A DNA stretch of 64,000 nt from Trichomonas vaginalis G3 (Eukaryota; Parabasalia; Trichomonadida; Trichomonadidae). A model generated the notes under the pieces. The model was not told the origin of the DNA, searched no databases, and saw only the letters and a list, made by a program, of their open reading frames with translations. This document shows positions 7,615 to 17,944 of the stretch, in pieces; the first letter of the stretch is position 1; each line of letters starts with the position of its first letter. The position numbers were made by a program, and so were the translations under genes. Location: contig NC_067208.1 in the NCBI RefSeq assembly GCF_026262505.1, positions 12,781,962 through 12,845,961 on the forward strand, read 5' to 3'.

Positions 7615-10600
7615 AGAGACGACACACTGAAACAACAGAGAAGAGAGATGTTTAAGAGCGCTATAGAACAAGTTCGCAAAGCTAACGATGTCATTCGTTC
7701 CATTGACGACAAACCAAAAGAAGGTGAGAGATGGTTAAAGAAAGATGAAGAGAATAGGAAGAGAAATGTGAAGTCAGGCAATAGACTCATTGACTTTAAC
7801 ATCGAAGCTTTAGATGAACCAAACAGAGACTACTTACACAAACATTTCGGTAAGGTTTTCATGAGACTCTTAGAGAAGATTAAAATAAACACCCAACAGA
7901 GATGGATGGTATGTTATAAACTTGGTGGAAAGTATGAATGTTCTACGTTAAACCTCAATAATATTGGAACATTACTACATCAGCTCTTGAAGGAGAACTT
8001 TATATCAGAGATAGAAGCAAATGCTGCAGGTATTGTTGAAATGCACTATGACTTCTTCTTGACAAACATAAAGAATCTTACTGAAATAAAGATGTATGAT
8101 TTAACAGAATATGAAGGCTTAACGATGTCAGATGTAAAGAAAGGCAAACCAAAAAAGAGACCATATAGAGATGAAAGCACACTGACAAATGACCAGAAAG
8201 CCATTTTGGAAGCTCTTAAGCAAACAGGAAACCCAGCACTTATAGAAAGCTTTTGGAAAGATAATGGTGAAAAGAAGTTTTATAAGAAGAGAAGCGGTCA
8301 GTTCTGGAAGTATCTTTGCACATTACCTATAAATCTTGAGCGCTACCAAATCTTCAATGAATTGAACAAAGAACTGCAGCACTTATGACAGAAGACAATT
8401 GTTTCGTTTATGCTTGCATTCAGGCTGGAGTAGATGGAGAGACTATTGACCACATGAGAGAAGTCATTCGTGTTAGAGACTTTCCTCAAAGTAAAGTACA
8501 AGAAATTTCTGACGCAACAGGTATAGCATTTAATGTTACCATTGGTTATTTCAATGACTCAAGACATAATGAAATAAAGAGATATATACCAAAAGAATGT
8601 GAAACTGTTAGAACTATTGACTTACTTCTTGTTGAAGACCACTACATGCTAAACGAAAGATTACCAATGACAACATATTTCATTCGCAACTATATAGAAA
8701 TTCTCAAAGCTTGTGGTGGAATGAACATTGAGAAACAAATGAAGATTTATACAAAGAGAGAAGATAAATATGTAGTTCGTTATGATAGAACAACACCGTT
8801 ATGGGATGTTATGAAAACATTGTGGGAGTGCAAATATTTCGAACCTATTTCTTATGGAGAACTTTTCACATATACTACTGACTTATATAAACAGAACCTT
8901 GCACCATTTAAAGATTTGACATATGCTCCAAAGTATTGTGTACAACTGAAGAAGAAAGCCGAGTCAAAAGAAGTAAATAAAAATAAGTGCAAGTTCATTC
9001 CTGAGCACGTTTTCTTTGCTGACTTTGAGTGCAGTACGATGGCTTTCATAAAGCTTTTAACATATGTTACGACAGTGAAGATGGTTCAGTGAGTGAAAGC
9101 ATTTGGGGTCAGAACTGTGCAACAGAATTTTTGGAGCGACTTCCTGACAAGAGTTTAATATATTTCCATAACCTCAGTTATGATATAAACTTCATCTTAA
9201 GACACATGACAGAAGTGAAAGGAACTCCCATCATTAAAGGTTCACGAACAATGCAAATAACTGGCTTATATAAAGGAAGGGCAATTATTATAAAAGACTC
9301 TTACAGTGTTATAAATAAGAAGCTTAAACTATTTCCTGCTATGTTTAACTTACAAACAGGACCGAAAGAAGTATTTCCATACAACTACTACAGCAGTGTT
9401 TTGTTAGCAAATGACAACAGAACTGGTGTCATTTCTGAAGCATGTAAGTTTATCCGGGATGCAGATACATTCATGAAAAACATAGATTCCATCAAAGGTT
9501 GCAGAATAGATGAGAACCACTTCGACTTAGAAAAGTATAGCACATTTTATTGCAAACAAGATGTAAGAATTTTAAGAGAAGGTTTTGTTAAGTTCCGCAA
9601 TGACATATTGAAAGAATTTGATTTAAACGTTTATGACTACGTTAGTATTTGTTCAATTGCTAACAAATTATTTGAGAACAGAGTGTACTTCCCGAATGGA
9701 AATTTATATGACCTCTCAAATAAACCAAGAGAATTTATTTCGAGATGCATTCAAGGTGGAAGATGTATGTTGTCAGATAACATTAAACAAAAGAGTAAAG
9801 AGAAACTCATTGCTGATTTCGACGCTGTTTCATTATATCCATCAGCTATAGCAAGACTTTATACTTTAGAAGGTATTCCAAAGGTTATGAAGAAAGAAAT
9901 GTTAAGCACAGAGTATCTCATGAGACATTTATTCGATGACGACCAAAAGGAACCCATTGGTGAAAAGTTTATGTCCGGCTTCTTTGTTCTCATTAAGATA
10001 ACAGAGATTGGAATACATAGACACTTTCCTTTAATAGTTTGTGACCCTGAACTAAATCCAGAACTTAACGTTCCCAGAAGTTCAAATACTTGCTGTTTAA
10101 TGTATGTTGACCATATAACATTACAAGACCTCATAAAATATCAAGGTGTCAAATGTGAAGTGTTGCAAGGATACTATTACGATGGAAACAGAGATATTAG
10201 AATAAGAGATGAAGTAAAGAAGTTGTTTGAGTTAAGGTTAAAGTATAAGAAAGAAGGAAATCCTTTGCAAGAAAATATAAAGCTCATTCTGAACAGTATT
10301 TATGGCAAAACTATTCTATCTCCTATTGAGTCAAAAATAACCATAGTAGATGACAAAGATGCTATAAGATATGCCATCAGAAACTACAACCATATAGTGA
10401 AGTTCGAAGGTTTGGATGGTTCAGATAAAACTATTTTCAAGCTAACGAAAAGCATTTGCAGACACTTTAACTTCTGTCCACTTGGTGTTAACATTCTGTC
10501 TATGTCGAAGAGAATAATGTGTGAAGTATTCTGTACTGCAGAAGATATGGGACTTCAAATATTTTACCAGGACTGTGATAGCATGCATATTTTCAATGAA

Positions 10601-11160
10601 GACATACCAAAGCTTGCAGCAGAGTTTAAGAAGAGATACGGTAGAGAACTTATTGGTAAAACATTAGGTCAATTTCATAGCGACTTTGCAGAAATCACAC
10701 CTGGAAAACAAAGTTTAGCATACAAGTCAATATTTTGTGGAAAGAAGACTTACATAGACTTACTCACTAACGATTTAAATGAAGTTGCATTCCATGCACG
10801 TTGCAAAGGTGTCAAACAAGACGTCCTTGCTTTAACAGCAAATGAAATGTTTCCTGAAGCTATACAATGCTATTACAATGAAGATAAGAACATTCACATA
10901 CCTGTTGGAACATATGACAAAGACTCTGAGTTCAGTTTAATGAAACTTTACAAAGCACTTTATGACGGTCAAGAGATTGGATTTGACTTATGTAAGTCAT
11001 GTCAACCTTGCTTTGAAGAGAAGTTTAACTTCTCAATAACGACTAAAACAAGCTTTATTCGTAAGTTGAAGTTCTGAGGTCATTTATTTTTGTCAGCAAT
11101 GAGGTCATTCGTGATAAAAATAAGCTCATGTGGTCATTTACAATACTGCGATGGTAGAGT

Positions 11161-11994
11161 TTAAGAGTTGTGCTTCAATGTAGAGACAGTCCTTATGGTC
11201 TGGAGGTAGCAAAACAGGGCTTTATGGTCATGAGTGGAGAACATGTCTATCCAAAACTCACGATTGAAGCCAGTTAATTTATAGTATTTAGGGTTAGGAA
11301 GTGGTGAAGTTCTTGTATGACCAATGAACTCATTTTCAACTCCCTTACTTAAGTTTGAATATAATATAGCTTGCTTTCTATCCCAAATACCTGGAAATCT
11401 AATTTCGGAAAATTCATTTTTCCTCGGAAGCATTGCATCATAATTGAAAACATTCTTGAAATCATCACTTGGTTCAGAGATTTGAAATCTTATACGTAAT
11501 GGATTTTTTTTCTCTTTAGCGACTTCATTGAATGGTGAGAATACAACAAACTGACAGTCATGTGTTCCATCTTCATTTTCATTAAATTCATAATGAAAGT
11601 CTATAAGTTGTGGCTGACTACCTTCTTCTTTCAGTTGTGCAAGAAACTCACGTAAAGGCTGTAAAGTTTGTACTTCAATGTTGAACTTTTTCTCGAACAT
11701 CTCATTAAATGAAATCATACATTGTTGCAATGTTGTATCGTCTTTAAAGTATTTGTATATGTGAATGTTTTGGGCGCTTAAAGACTGTTCGTCATTTTCT
11801 ATCTCGACTTGAAGTATAAAGTCAACCTTTCTGAAAGCACGTGTTATATACATAGATGTTATGCCAATGTACTTCTCTTCATTTATGTTCACAATCCAGT
11901 CTGTTGGAAACTTAAACGTTACTCTGTTCCCCTTTATTTTGACGTCAGGGTTTTCACTACTGAACGCAACAGATAAAGGTATTTGTCTATACAT
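11161..11994 (-). CDS. Penton-like minor capsid candidate (Maverick A)
   Basis: About 280 residues, mostly beta-type sequence with no membrane segment (MYRQIPLSVAFSSENPDVKI, FKFPTDWIVNINEEKYIGIT, later GIWDRKQAILYSN). Position next to the capsid cluster, in all three copies, fits the minor (penton) jelly-roll capsid protein of Polintons; this is by context and composition, not by a diagnostic motif. Copies in B (34004-34861) and D (55080-55935) are nearly identical except near the C-terminus. It runs opposite to PolB and the major capsid gene. The ATG follows TTTTTATCCGAATTAA, the promoter-like spacing seen across the element. The frame looks essentially whole but ends differently from B and D. 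Confidence 0.55.
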   Translation of the reverse strand: MYRQIPLSVAFSSENPDVKIKGNRVTFKFPTDWIVNINEEKYIGITSMYITRAFRKVDFILQVEIENDEQSLSAQNIHIYKYFKDDTTLQQCMISFNEMFEKKFNIEVQTLQPLREFLAQLKEEGSQPQLIDFHYEFNENEDGTHDCQFVVFSPFNEVAKEKKNPLRIRFQISEPSDDFKNVFNYDAMLPRKNEFSEIRFPGIWDRKQAILYSNLSKGVENEFIGHTRTSPLPNPKYYKLTGFNREFWIDMFSTHDHKALFCYLQTIRTVSTLKHNS

Positions 11995-12018
11995 TTAATT
12001 CGGATAAAAATAAACCAT

Positions 12019-12279
12019 TTACTCTTTCTTTGCTTCAGCTTCTTTAGCTTTTGCTTCAGCTTCTTCTCTAGCTTTTTTCGCCAGTAGTCTTGGGTTCTTT
12101 TGTCTTCCAGCAGCTAATGCAGCAAGTTGTTTTTCACTAAGTTTTCTCTTTGGTCTCTCTGGCTTTTGTTCTTGTTTTTGTTCCTTCAGTTCGGATAAAA
12201 TTTGCTCACGAATTTCTTTCTTCAATGCTTCAACATCTATGACCCCTTGGGTCTTGTCCGTAGGGCTTGTCTGAGTCAT
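12019..12279 (-). CDS. Small Lys/Glu-rich protein with AALAAGRQKN motif (Maverick A)
   Basis: 86 residues from the ATG at 12279, which follows TTTTTTATCTGCAGTCAA; bases further upstream are leader. The N-terminus is polar, then KKEIREQILSELKEQ, a basic PERPKRKLSEKQLAALAAGR stretch and an Ala/Lys/Glu-rich helix tail. Similar EKQLAALAKGR-type basic motifs occur in virion proteins of large DNA viruses. DNA or capsid contact is inference. It follows the penton-like gene on the same strand, 25 bases away. The N-terminal coding part holds a mini-hairpin pair (12241-12266). Confidence 0.6.
   Translation of the reverse strand: MTQTSPTDKTQGVIDVEALKKEIREQILSELKEQKQEQKPERPKRKLSEKQLAALAAGRQKNPRLLAKKAREEAEAKAKEAEAKKE
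12241..12266. repeat. Paired mini-hairpins in the small Lys/Glu-rich gene
   Basis: GACCCcttGGGTC, a 2-base spacer, then GTCCgtaGGGC (one G-T pair). In copies B and D the second stem is one base shorter (GTCCgtaGGC), so the element varies between copies. Confidence 0.55.
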
Positions 12280-12324
12280 TTGACTGCAGATAAAAAACAA
12301 AATTAAAACTTTAACCGATGTAAA

Positions 12325-12669
12325 ATGAGCTTGTCAAAATCAGAGCGAGAGTCTATTATATTAAATGACGCAAGAGGAATACAACATCCTTTCTATTACG
12401 TAAGTCAGAGTAAAGATGGTAAAATATACGTAAGAAAAAGAAAGGTTCCATTAGCGAATGCAGAAAGCGACAACATTAAGGTGTATGGCAAGGGTGAAGT
12501 CCACGAAGCCCATATAAAACCTTCTGTTCAAACTGAAAAGTCAATAGAACCAGAAGAAAAGAAGCCAGATGTACTTTCAATAACGAACCAAGAGCTTATT
12601 GCAAAGTTCGTGAATTTCATTGAAAAACAAACCGAGTCAAAGAACCTGACCACCAGTGAAAGAAGTTGA
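12325..12669 (+). CDS. Basic virion-type protein, copy A
   Basis: Counterpart of the 141-residue protein at 35185-35610. The N-terminal domain has HPFYYVSQSKDGKIYVRKRK, related to a segment of the coiled-coil protein at 14905 (FYVHTMKDGRVQFRKIK). A linker of variable length and an acidic/basic C-terminus follow. It is divergent from the gene at 12279, the two starts being 45 bases apart. It differs from the B copy near its end and has about one break. Function unknown; its place just before the capsid gene suggests a virion or assembly role. Confidence 0.55.
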   Translation: MSLSKSERESIILNDARGIQHPFYYVSQSKDGKIYVRKRKVPLANAESDNIKVYGKGEVHEAHIKPSVQTEKSIEPEEKKPDVLSITNQELIAKFVNFIEKQTESKNLTTSERS

Positions 12670-12784
12670 GACAAAAGAGAATGTACAGTTCATTGAAAAT
12701 GTCAAGAAACAACTTCCACCACGAATGCCAAGAAGAAGAGTGAGAATAATGAAGTAAATAGATATTTTTATCTGAAGTAAATAC

Positions 12785-14348
12785 ATGCAGAACGAACAGC
12801 TAAACGAATTTACTCCAGCAGAGCATATTCATCAGATTCGCTCATATTTCGATATCATAGACAATGCAGTTCAAATTGGTGACACTAATAGAAAATATTC
12901 TGACGCAAAGATTCCATCACAACCTGGAACTGCTAAAGATAACACATGGGTAACATTCAATCTCTCACCTCCTGGTGAAAATATGTTGGACCTTTACAAT
13001 ACATTCATTACGTATAAAATGGAAGGTCAATTTATTGTAGATAAAGAAATTGGTTCAGGTTCCAATAAAAAAACCCACCAGGATTTTGGATTGGTTTCGA
13101 TGACGCTTTCTATGCAGTTGCTGGATATCAAATCCTTGCAAATGGTCGTATCGTATATTCTCAAGACAACGCAAGAGAAGAAGCATATATAACTTCAAAC
13201 TCACAAACTACCGAACAAATAAAGAAAGTAGATGTTTTCTCAAAGACTCGACATGAAGATGTATGGAGTCATTCGGGAACATGCAGAACAGGACAAATTG
13301 TTAGTGGTCCAATTACAGCAGGAAAATCATTTGATTTTAAGCTTCGTTTAAGAATTCCTGTTAGAAGATTCCTTCCATTAGAAGCTATTCGATTTATTCC
13401 AGCTTTTGCAGGAAACATTCAGCTTAAAGTAAAGTTCAGTAGCGACGCCTTACAATGCACATCTATATCTGTAAATGATATCATTGCTTTCAATCCAACT
13501 CTTAAAGTTGCATTTGCTTCAGATTCAAATCCACCGACAAATAAATTTGTTCCATGGAATGAACCATTCACTATGATAACGAAGGCAGTAGAAGCTAGTG
13601 GAACAGTTACTATTACAACTGTAACCCAGCAACTATTTCGAAAAAGATGGATTTTAATGAATGTTTCATTCATCCAAAGTCATTCTCTTTAGACCCTAAC
13701 ATTTATACAGAACTTGTAGAACATTATACAAACGAGGCTTTATGTTTTCCTGTTAAAGTTATGGATTGGATTCCTATGGACGGTTCATTCTCAAAGAATA
13801 CAGATAGTTCAAGTGCAACATTTACAGCAGCTTATACGCCTATTAATGTTAAAAGTATTTGGGCACTATTTAGAAAGAAAGACAACTATTATGTTAATTT
13901 TGAGAACCCTAAGTTTAAATATCTTCAGCTTTCCATGGGAGCTTATGGAAATATGCCTGCAGAACCTGAAAAATCATATGGACCTGTATTTTATGAAATG
14001 GTTGCGAACGCTTGCAATACAAACAATGATATGATAGGATTTAATGAAGATGTTATGAGGTCATTGGTGGATGATGGTAGTGTGGAACATAAATGGGATA
14101 GCTATGACAACACACATTTCTTATGTGGTTTTCCAACAGAAGTGGACTTTTGCTTCCAGCAAGGTCAAACATCTACTGCTCCAATAACATACAAATTGTC
14201 TGTTAAAGGACCTATTGAACTAGCAACTGAAAATGTACCAAAGCCACTTATTGGATTTATGAGGGATTGTTGCTTTGCCATTCAGGTGCGTGCATGGCAT
14301 CCCATAATAAGATTAGATGACTATAACTTAGCCTACGGACGACAGTGA
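12785..14348 (+). pseudogene. Major capsid protein candidate (Maverick A), broken
   Basis: A gene for a roughly 500-residue, beta-rich protein, assigned as the double-jelly-roll major capsid protein of Polintons on size, composition and place in the cluster. Readable landmarks are TWVTFNLSPPGENMLDLY, GQIVSGPITAGKSFDF, RRFLPLEAIRFIPAFAG, FVPWNEPFTMITKA and, in the second half, CFIHPKSFSLDPNIYTEL and DFCFQQGQTSTAPITY. Three copies (A, B, D) are almost identical in sequence but each is interrupted. Here about two breaks. The upstream TTTTTATCTGAAGTAAATAC leader matches other late-type genes in the element. Confidence 0.6.
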
Positions 14349-14385
14349 GGAATAAAGGATGAACGTTTATTTTTAAAGCTTATAA

Positions 14386-14856
14386 ATGAGTTCTTCATCA
14401 AGCTCTCGTGAACCTTCACCATCTATGAAACAAACTTTACCAAACGATTATGGAGCACCTATTGAATATTTCTTACGAGCTGCACAATGGCAAAGAGCAG
14501 TCTCACCAAGGTTAGGTGTTCCACCAGCTCCTGTCAAAAATAGCATTTGGTCAAGTCCTTATATAAAATATGGTCTCCCACTAGGTTTGCTAGCTACAGC
14601 AGGAGCAGTTATGATGTTGAAAAGAAATAAAACAAATGTTGTAAATAATACTGAAGTAGCTGAAGTTAAACAAACTCCAACACCTTCGCCAAAACCAACG
14701 TCAAAACCAACACCTTCACAAGCAAAACCTTCAATGACTCCTGAACCTATGAAAGTACAAACTCCTGTTCAAAAGTCAACTCCTAAACCGACTCCAACAT
14801 TTAAACCAGAACCTACTCCTCAAATAAATCGTAAAACTCCTGCGTTTCCTTACTGA
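14386..14856 (+). CDS. Single-pass membrane protein with proline-rich tail (Maverick A)
   Basis: 156 residues: a Ser-rich N-terminus, a conserved soluble part (APIEYFLRAAQWQRAVSPRL), one hydrophobic segment (about residues 66-82, YGLPLGLLATAGAVMML), a KRNK stop-transfer, then a Thr/Pro-rich low-complexity tail (TPTPSPKPTSKPTPSQ). Membrane-bound minor virion proteins of this shape are common in jelly-roll DNA viruses; the role here is inference. The tail length differs between copies A, B and D (A has an extra KPTS-type unit). It follows the capsid gene by 37 bases, same strand. Whole. Confidence 0.65.
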   Translation: MSSSSSSREPSPSMKQTLPNDYGAPIEYFLRAAQWQRAVSPRLGVPPAPVKNSIWSSPYIKYGLPLGLLATAGAVMMLKRNKTNVVNNTEVAEVKQTPTPSPKPTSKPTPSQAKPSMTPEPMKVQTPVQKSTPKPTPTFKPEPTPQINRKTPAFPY

Positions 14857-14904
14857 AAAAATAACGTTATTTTTATTTAATATTAAAATTTTTATTTGAT
14901 TGAA

Positions 14905-15123
14905 ATGACGACTAAAGTCACTGAAGCAATGAAACAAAAGTTTTTGGTAGAATACATTAAATCAGGAGCGGTTCCAAAAGGTTTTTACGTTCATACTATG
15001 AAGGATGGTAGAGTTCAGTTTAGAAAGATAAAGCAACCATTAGATAAAGAAGGAATTTTGAGAAAGATTAAACTTCATGAGGACAACATTGCTGAACTTA
15101 AGAAGAAGCTAGAAGAGTTATAA
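14905..15123 (+). CDS. Small coiled-coil protein (Maverick A)
   Basis: 72 residues from the ATG at 14905, after TTTTTATTTGATTGAA. The N-terminal part has GFYVHTMKDGRVQFRKIKQP, similar to the N-terminal domain of the basic protein at 12325. The C-terminal part is a heptad-like helix (EGILRKIKLHEDNIAELKKK). Copies in B and D carry a few more C-terminal residues. Function unknown. Confidence 0.6.
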   Translation: MTTKVTEAMKQKFLVEYIKSGAVPKGFYVHTMKDGRVQFRKIKQPLDKEGILRKIKLHEDNIAELKKKLEEL

Positions 15124-15140
15124 AGCAATGAATTCAACAG

Positions 15141-15187
15141 GGTGAAAAAACAGGTGAAAAAAGAGGTGAGATCTCACCACTTCACCT
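15141..15187. terminator. GGTGA/TCACC palindrome module
   Basis: GGTGAGATCTCACC perfect palindrome (15165-15178) within a run of GGTGAAAAAA and TTCACC motifs, just past the stop of the coiled-coil gene. Same family as the module at 3850. Confidence 0.5.
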
Positions 15188-15288
15188 AAATTTATTTTTG
15201 TGCTATGTTTTCATACGTGTGAGGGTGGTGATATCATTAATTTTTAAGTTTATTTTTTATTTTACTGAAAATTTTTATTTGGATGTAA

Positions 15289-15573
15289 ATGACAGAACAA
15301 AAGCAACTCATACAAATCGAAAAATATAACAAACATACATTTAAACATTTATTCTTCCTTCCTGAGCATAACATGTTCTTTCAAATACATCCGAGACCAG
15401 TTGACTTTTCATTGACTGTGTATAAAGATAGAAATAGTTATATCATTAAACCATACGATGACGAAGGTAAGTTATGTAAATTGTACGTTAAGAAGTTAGA
15501 GAAAGTTTATGGCTTCAAGTATGACTACAATAGGGTTAACACTGATGATGAAGATATTGAGGAAAATTTATGA
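15289..15573 (+). CDS. Terminal 94-residue Maverick gene (copy A)
   Basis: Not recognised. A compact alpha/beta-looking protein (LFFLPEHNMFFQIHPRPVDF, SYIIKPYDDEGKLCKLYVKK) with an acidic C-terminus. It is the gene nearest the terminal repeat in A (15289), B (38125) and C1 (39286, opposite strand). In D this slot is taken by an unrelated 144-residue gene. Preceded by TTTTTATTTGGATGTAA. Whole here. Confidence 0.6.
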   Translation: MTEQKQLIQIEKYNKHTFKHLFFLPEHNMFFQIHPRPVDFSLTVYKDRNSYIIKPYDDEGKLCKLYVKKLEKVYGFKYDYNRVNTDDEDIEENL

Positions 15574-15736
15574 GAACATTAGTGAAGTCGTTAGTGAGAA
15601 CGATAGTGAGAACGTTTATTTTTTACATTAGTGAGTTCGTTAGTGAAGTGGTTGGCGGCTTTGTAAAGTGTCAAATTCACAAGTATTGGGTAAGGTGGAA
15701 CGCAGTGCCGCCGTACCCAAGACTTGTATACTAACT
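15574..15736 (-). repeat. Right terminal inverted repeat of Maverick A
   Basis: Subterminal repeats of the type TTAGTGAAGTCG/TTAGTGAGAACG lead into CAGTGCCGCCGTACCCAAGA and end ATACTAACT at 15736. The reverse complement matches the start of C1 at 39054 almost base for base. It lacks about 75 bases of internal repeat present in B. The next bases outside (TATGGA) would be the candidate 6-bp target duplication. Confidence 0.85.
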
Positions 15737-16202
15737 TATGGAAAAATGTTCGTTGCTCAATTATCTCACTATTGGATGGACTTTTATCGAGCGAAATTTT
15801 GGCTGTAAAGACAATTCTGATATTGGTAACATGGTGATAAGAACAAATAGTCAGTTTGCATGGTTTATGATGAGATAATTTCGATTTAAAAAAAAACATA
15901 AAAATTGATTTTAATGAGCGATTATATTTGAATATGCTCTCCTAATTTGAAGGAACTGGTTAAATCATGAATTGATCATGAATAATTTTTTTTCAAAATA
16001 ACAATTATAATTTCATATTCATTATAAGTTGAAAATATATCATAAAGACTTTATGAATGATAAATTCCTAAAAAACAAGTTAGTTTGTTTCTGAAAATAA
16101 TAATAATAAAAACCAATTTAGACCCAATAATTTTTGGCGGGATAATTGAGATGTTTAACAAAAACTGAAAGGTGTCATTATTATCTATGACCAACAAGCA
16201 AA
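15737..16202. other. Gene-free flank of Maverick A
   Basis: AT-rich sequence with no supported gene and no match to the element. It is the first sequence outside the terminal repeat and leads into the foldback island. Confidence 0.6.
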
Positions 16203-16395
16203 TGACCTAGTCTGGATTACAATATTCGGTTCATCAAACCGCCAATTTGATGAATCAAGCCAAATTGTAACTGACCTAGTCTGGATTACAATATTCGGTT
16301 CATCAAACCGCCAATTTGATGAATCAAGCCAAATTGTAACAAACCAGTTGTTGATTGCATGGTATTATTCATCGAACTGCCAATTTGATGAATTA
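16203..16395. repeat. 69-bp tandem repeats that fold back
   Basis: Two full 69-bp units (16203-16271 and 16272-16340), then a degenerate third core (16367-16395). Each unit contains TTCATCAAAccgccaaTTTGATGAA and outer arms GATTACAAT/AAATTGTAAC, giving a long imperfect hairpin per unit. Confidence 0.85.
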
Positions 16396-16515
16396 CATTT
16401 CTTAGTCATCAAAATAGTGGTCATGTTGTAAACGAAAACGATAAAAACGGCTTGACAGTAAAGTGACACTTTACATGGCAAAAAATAGAGCCTTACTTTT
16501 GAGATACTTGAGATT

Positions 16516-17508
16516 GAAACTGAATCTTATGAGGCGGTGATCTTGAATCACTACCTCATAAGGTTCAGTTTCATATAAAATTTGTTGCAATTTGTTATTC
16601 TTTTGCAATTATTTCTTATAAGATTTTACATCTTTTAGCGGGGAATGTTTGTTATCATGTATATATTATAAATATCTACACGATAACGAACATTCCTCGC
16701 TAAATTGCTGAGAAACTTTGAGGAAATGTCGAACAATTTCCTCAAAGTTTCTCAGATTTATATAGATCACTAGAGTCCCCTAGGCACTGATTCTGGTTCA
16801 GTACCTAGGAGGCTCTAGTTCTCTAACGAACTGATAAAATGTTTTTAAATTTTTGGATATTGCTACCTGTGAAGCACTGACTTCAAGTCAGTACCTCACA
16901 GGTAGCAATTACATTGAAAGATGGGAGAAACTTTGTCCGAATGTTAAACTATTCGGACAAAGTTTCTCCATTTGTAGTGGAGATGGAAGGCTTTGAGGTA
17001 TATTATATTAATATATACCCCAAAGCCTTCCATCTCCACTTGAAAGTTCCAAAACTTTGGGTTAATAGTTTGCAATTAACCCAAAGTTTTGGAACTTTCT
17101 AGAAGGAATTGCAGGGTAAGAGGTACATATTCATACTATGTACCTCTTACCCTCCAATTCCTTCCTTAACATAAACAAATTTGGAGTTAATTGTTTGCAA
17201 TTAACTCCGGGTTTGTTGACCTCCAAATGAAAATGAAAGGGTAAGAGGTATATAGTGACCCTATATGCCTCTTACCCTTTCATTCTCATTAATTATGGGA
17301 GAAACTTTGGCCGAATGTTAAATTATTCGACCAAAGTTTCTCCCATTTTTTGAAGGGATTGGAGGCTATGAGATACTGATGCAATGTCAGTACCTCATGG
17401 CCTCCAATTCCATCCTGAAACTGATCAAATTGGACCTTACATGCATTTGAAATTTGCCATGTAAAGTCCACTTTTTGAGAGAGAGGATTTGACTGCGTCA
17501 AATTCTCT
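16516..17508. repeat. Cluster of about 15 different tight hairpins
   Basis: Fifteen consecutive inverted repeats with unrelated arms and short loops: 16516-16572, 16636-16702, 16708-16755, 16769-16819, 16860-16908, 16921-16971, 16977-17039, 17042-17099, 17103-17163, 17175-17216, 17226-17290, 17295-17346, 17355-17411, 17431-17470 and 17482-17508. Arms are 12-30 bases with zero to three mismatches; the one at 17042 has 25 paired bases with no mismatch, and those at 16708 and 16921 pair over 19-20 bases. Loops are mostly 4-14 bases. Two pairs look related (16921 with 17295; 17103 with 17226). Little sequence lies between them. There is no reading frame of note. The shape recalls clustered hairpin-RNA precursors, but transcription is not shown. 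Confidence 0.85.
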
Positions 17509-17944
17509 TTTTCGTTTACGAGAGTCATGTTACTATTCGTTAGGTTAAATTACTTTTAATGCCCATTCAAGGAAGTACATGTCAGTTACAGGGTTTATAG
17601 TTTTACTCGAATTGAGTAAACCTCTTGGAAGCAATTACCACAAGAGCCAAGACTTCTCGTTTACAGACTTTGAAAGCCAGGAAGGAGCCAGGTAACAATA
17701 ATGGGCTCTCTTATGATATTTTGGGATATTTATCAACAATTTGAGTTTCTACCTATTGTCTTCAATGAGGATTTTTTAGGCCAGAAGTACAATACCTGTA
17801 CAGTCTAACTACTAGGGCAATGTAGTCAAACTGTGCACGTATTGAACTTCTAAGGCTATTATTTATCTGCTATTGACATCATTCTTTTACATTACCGTCC
17901 TCTGGTCCTTAGAGGACCATAGATTCTGAAATTACTTGTGCAGA
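17509..17944. repeat. Further, looser foldbacks
   Basis: Between the tight hairpins and the 241-bp units lie a long imperfect hairpin at 17783-17851 (AGAAGTACAATACC with GTATTGAACTTCT) and smaller foldbacks near 17592-17612, 17622-17654 and 17897-17917. No gene seen. Confidence 0.6.

Larger units (their letters stand above)
7231..11077 (+). pseudogene. Protein-primed family-B DNA polymerase gene (Maverick A), broken
   Basis: Polinton-type DNA polymerase. The N-terminal third has basic, 23-residue repeats containing REMFDITNANVG and is of unknown role; in this family a terminal-protein function is often placed here. Next comes a segment with DNCFVYACIQAG and LLVEDHYML that could be an OTU-like cysteine-protease fold (weak). 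Then the 3'-5' exonuclease motifs (FFADFECS, YFHNLSYDINF, YCKQDVRIL), polymerase motif A (DFDAVSLYPSAI), motif B (ILNSIYGKT), motif C region (FYQDC) and a KKTY motif near the C-terminus. It is expected to copy the element by protein priming. Broken, about two breaks. It converges on the penton-like gene at 11161. Confidence 0.88.
1..15736 (+). mobile_element. Maverick/Polinton A, right part
   Basis: This is a large virus-like DNA transposon of the Maverick/Polinton class, running off the left edge of the window. Its parts in order are tail-fibre-like protein, retrovirus-type integrase, KilA-N protein, MSV199 protein, an unknown 157-residue protein, family-B DNA polymerase, penton-like protein, small Lys/Glu-rich protein, basic protein, major capsid candidate, membrane/proline-rich protein, coiled-coil protein and a terminal 94-residue gene. 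The right end is placed at 15736 because the complementary strand there begins AGTTAGTATACAAG, the same start seen at 38634, 39054 and 51090. High similarity to copies B and D suggests a young insertion. It is broken, with roughly four to six breaks in the visible part, concentrated in the polymerase and capsid genes. Confidence 0.88.

Noticed and set aside
8385-8700. Firm call of an OTU-type protease domain
   Set aside because: Only an NC-type and an H-type motif are visible; kept as a weak possibility in the polymerase entry.
16914-17102. Small protein gene inside the hairpin cluster
   Set aside because: The frame simply runs through hairpin arms and their complements.
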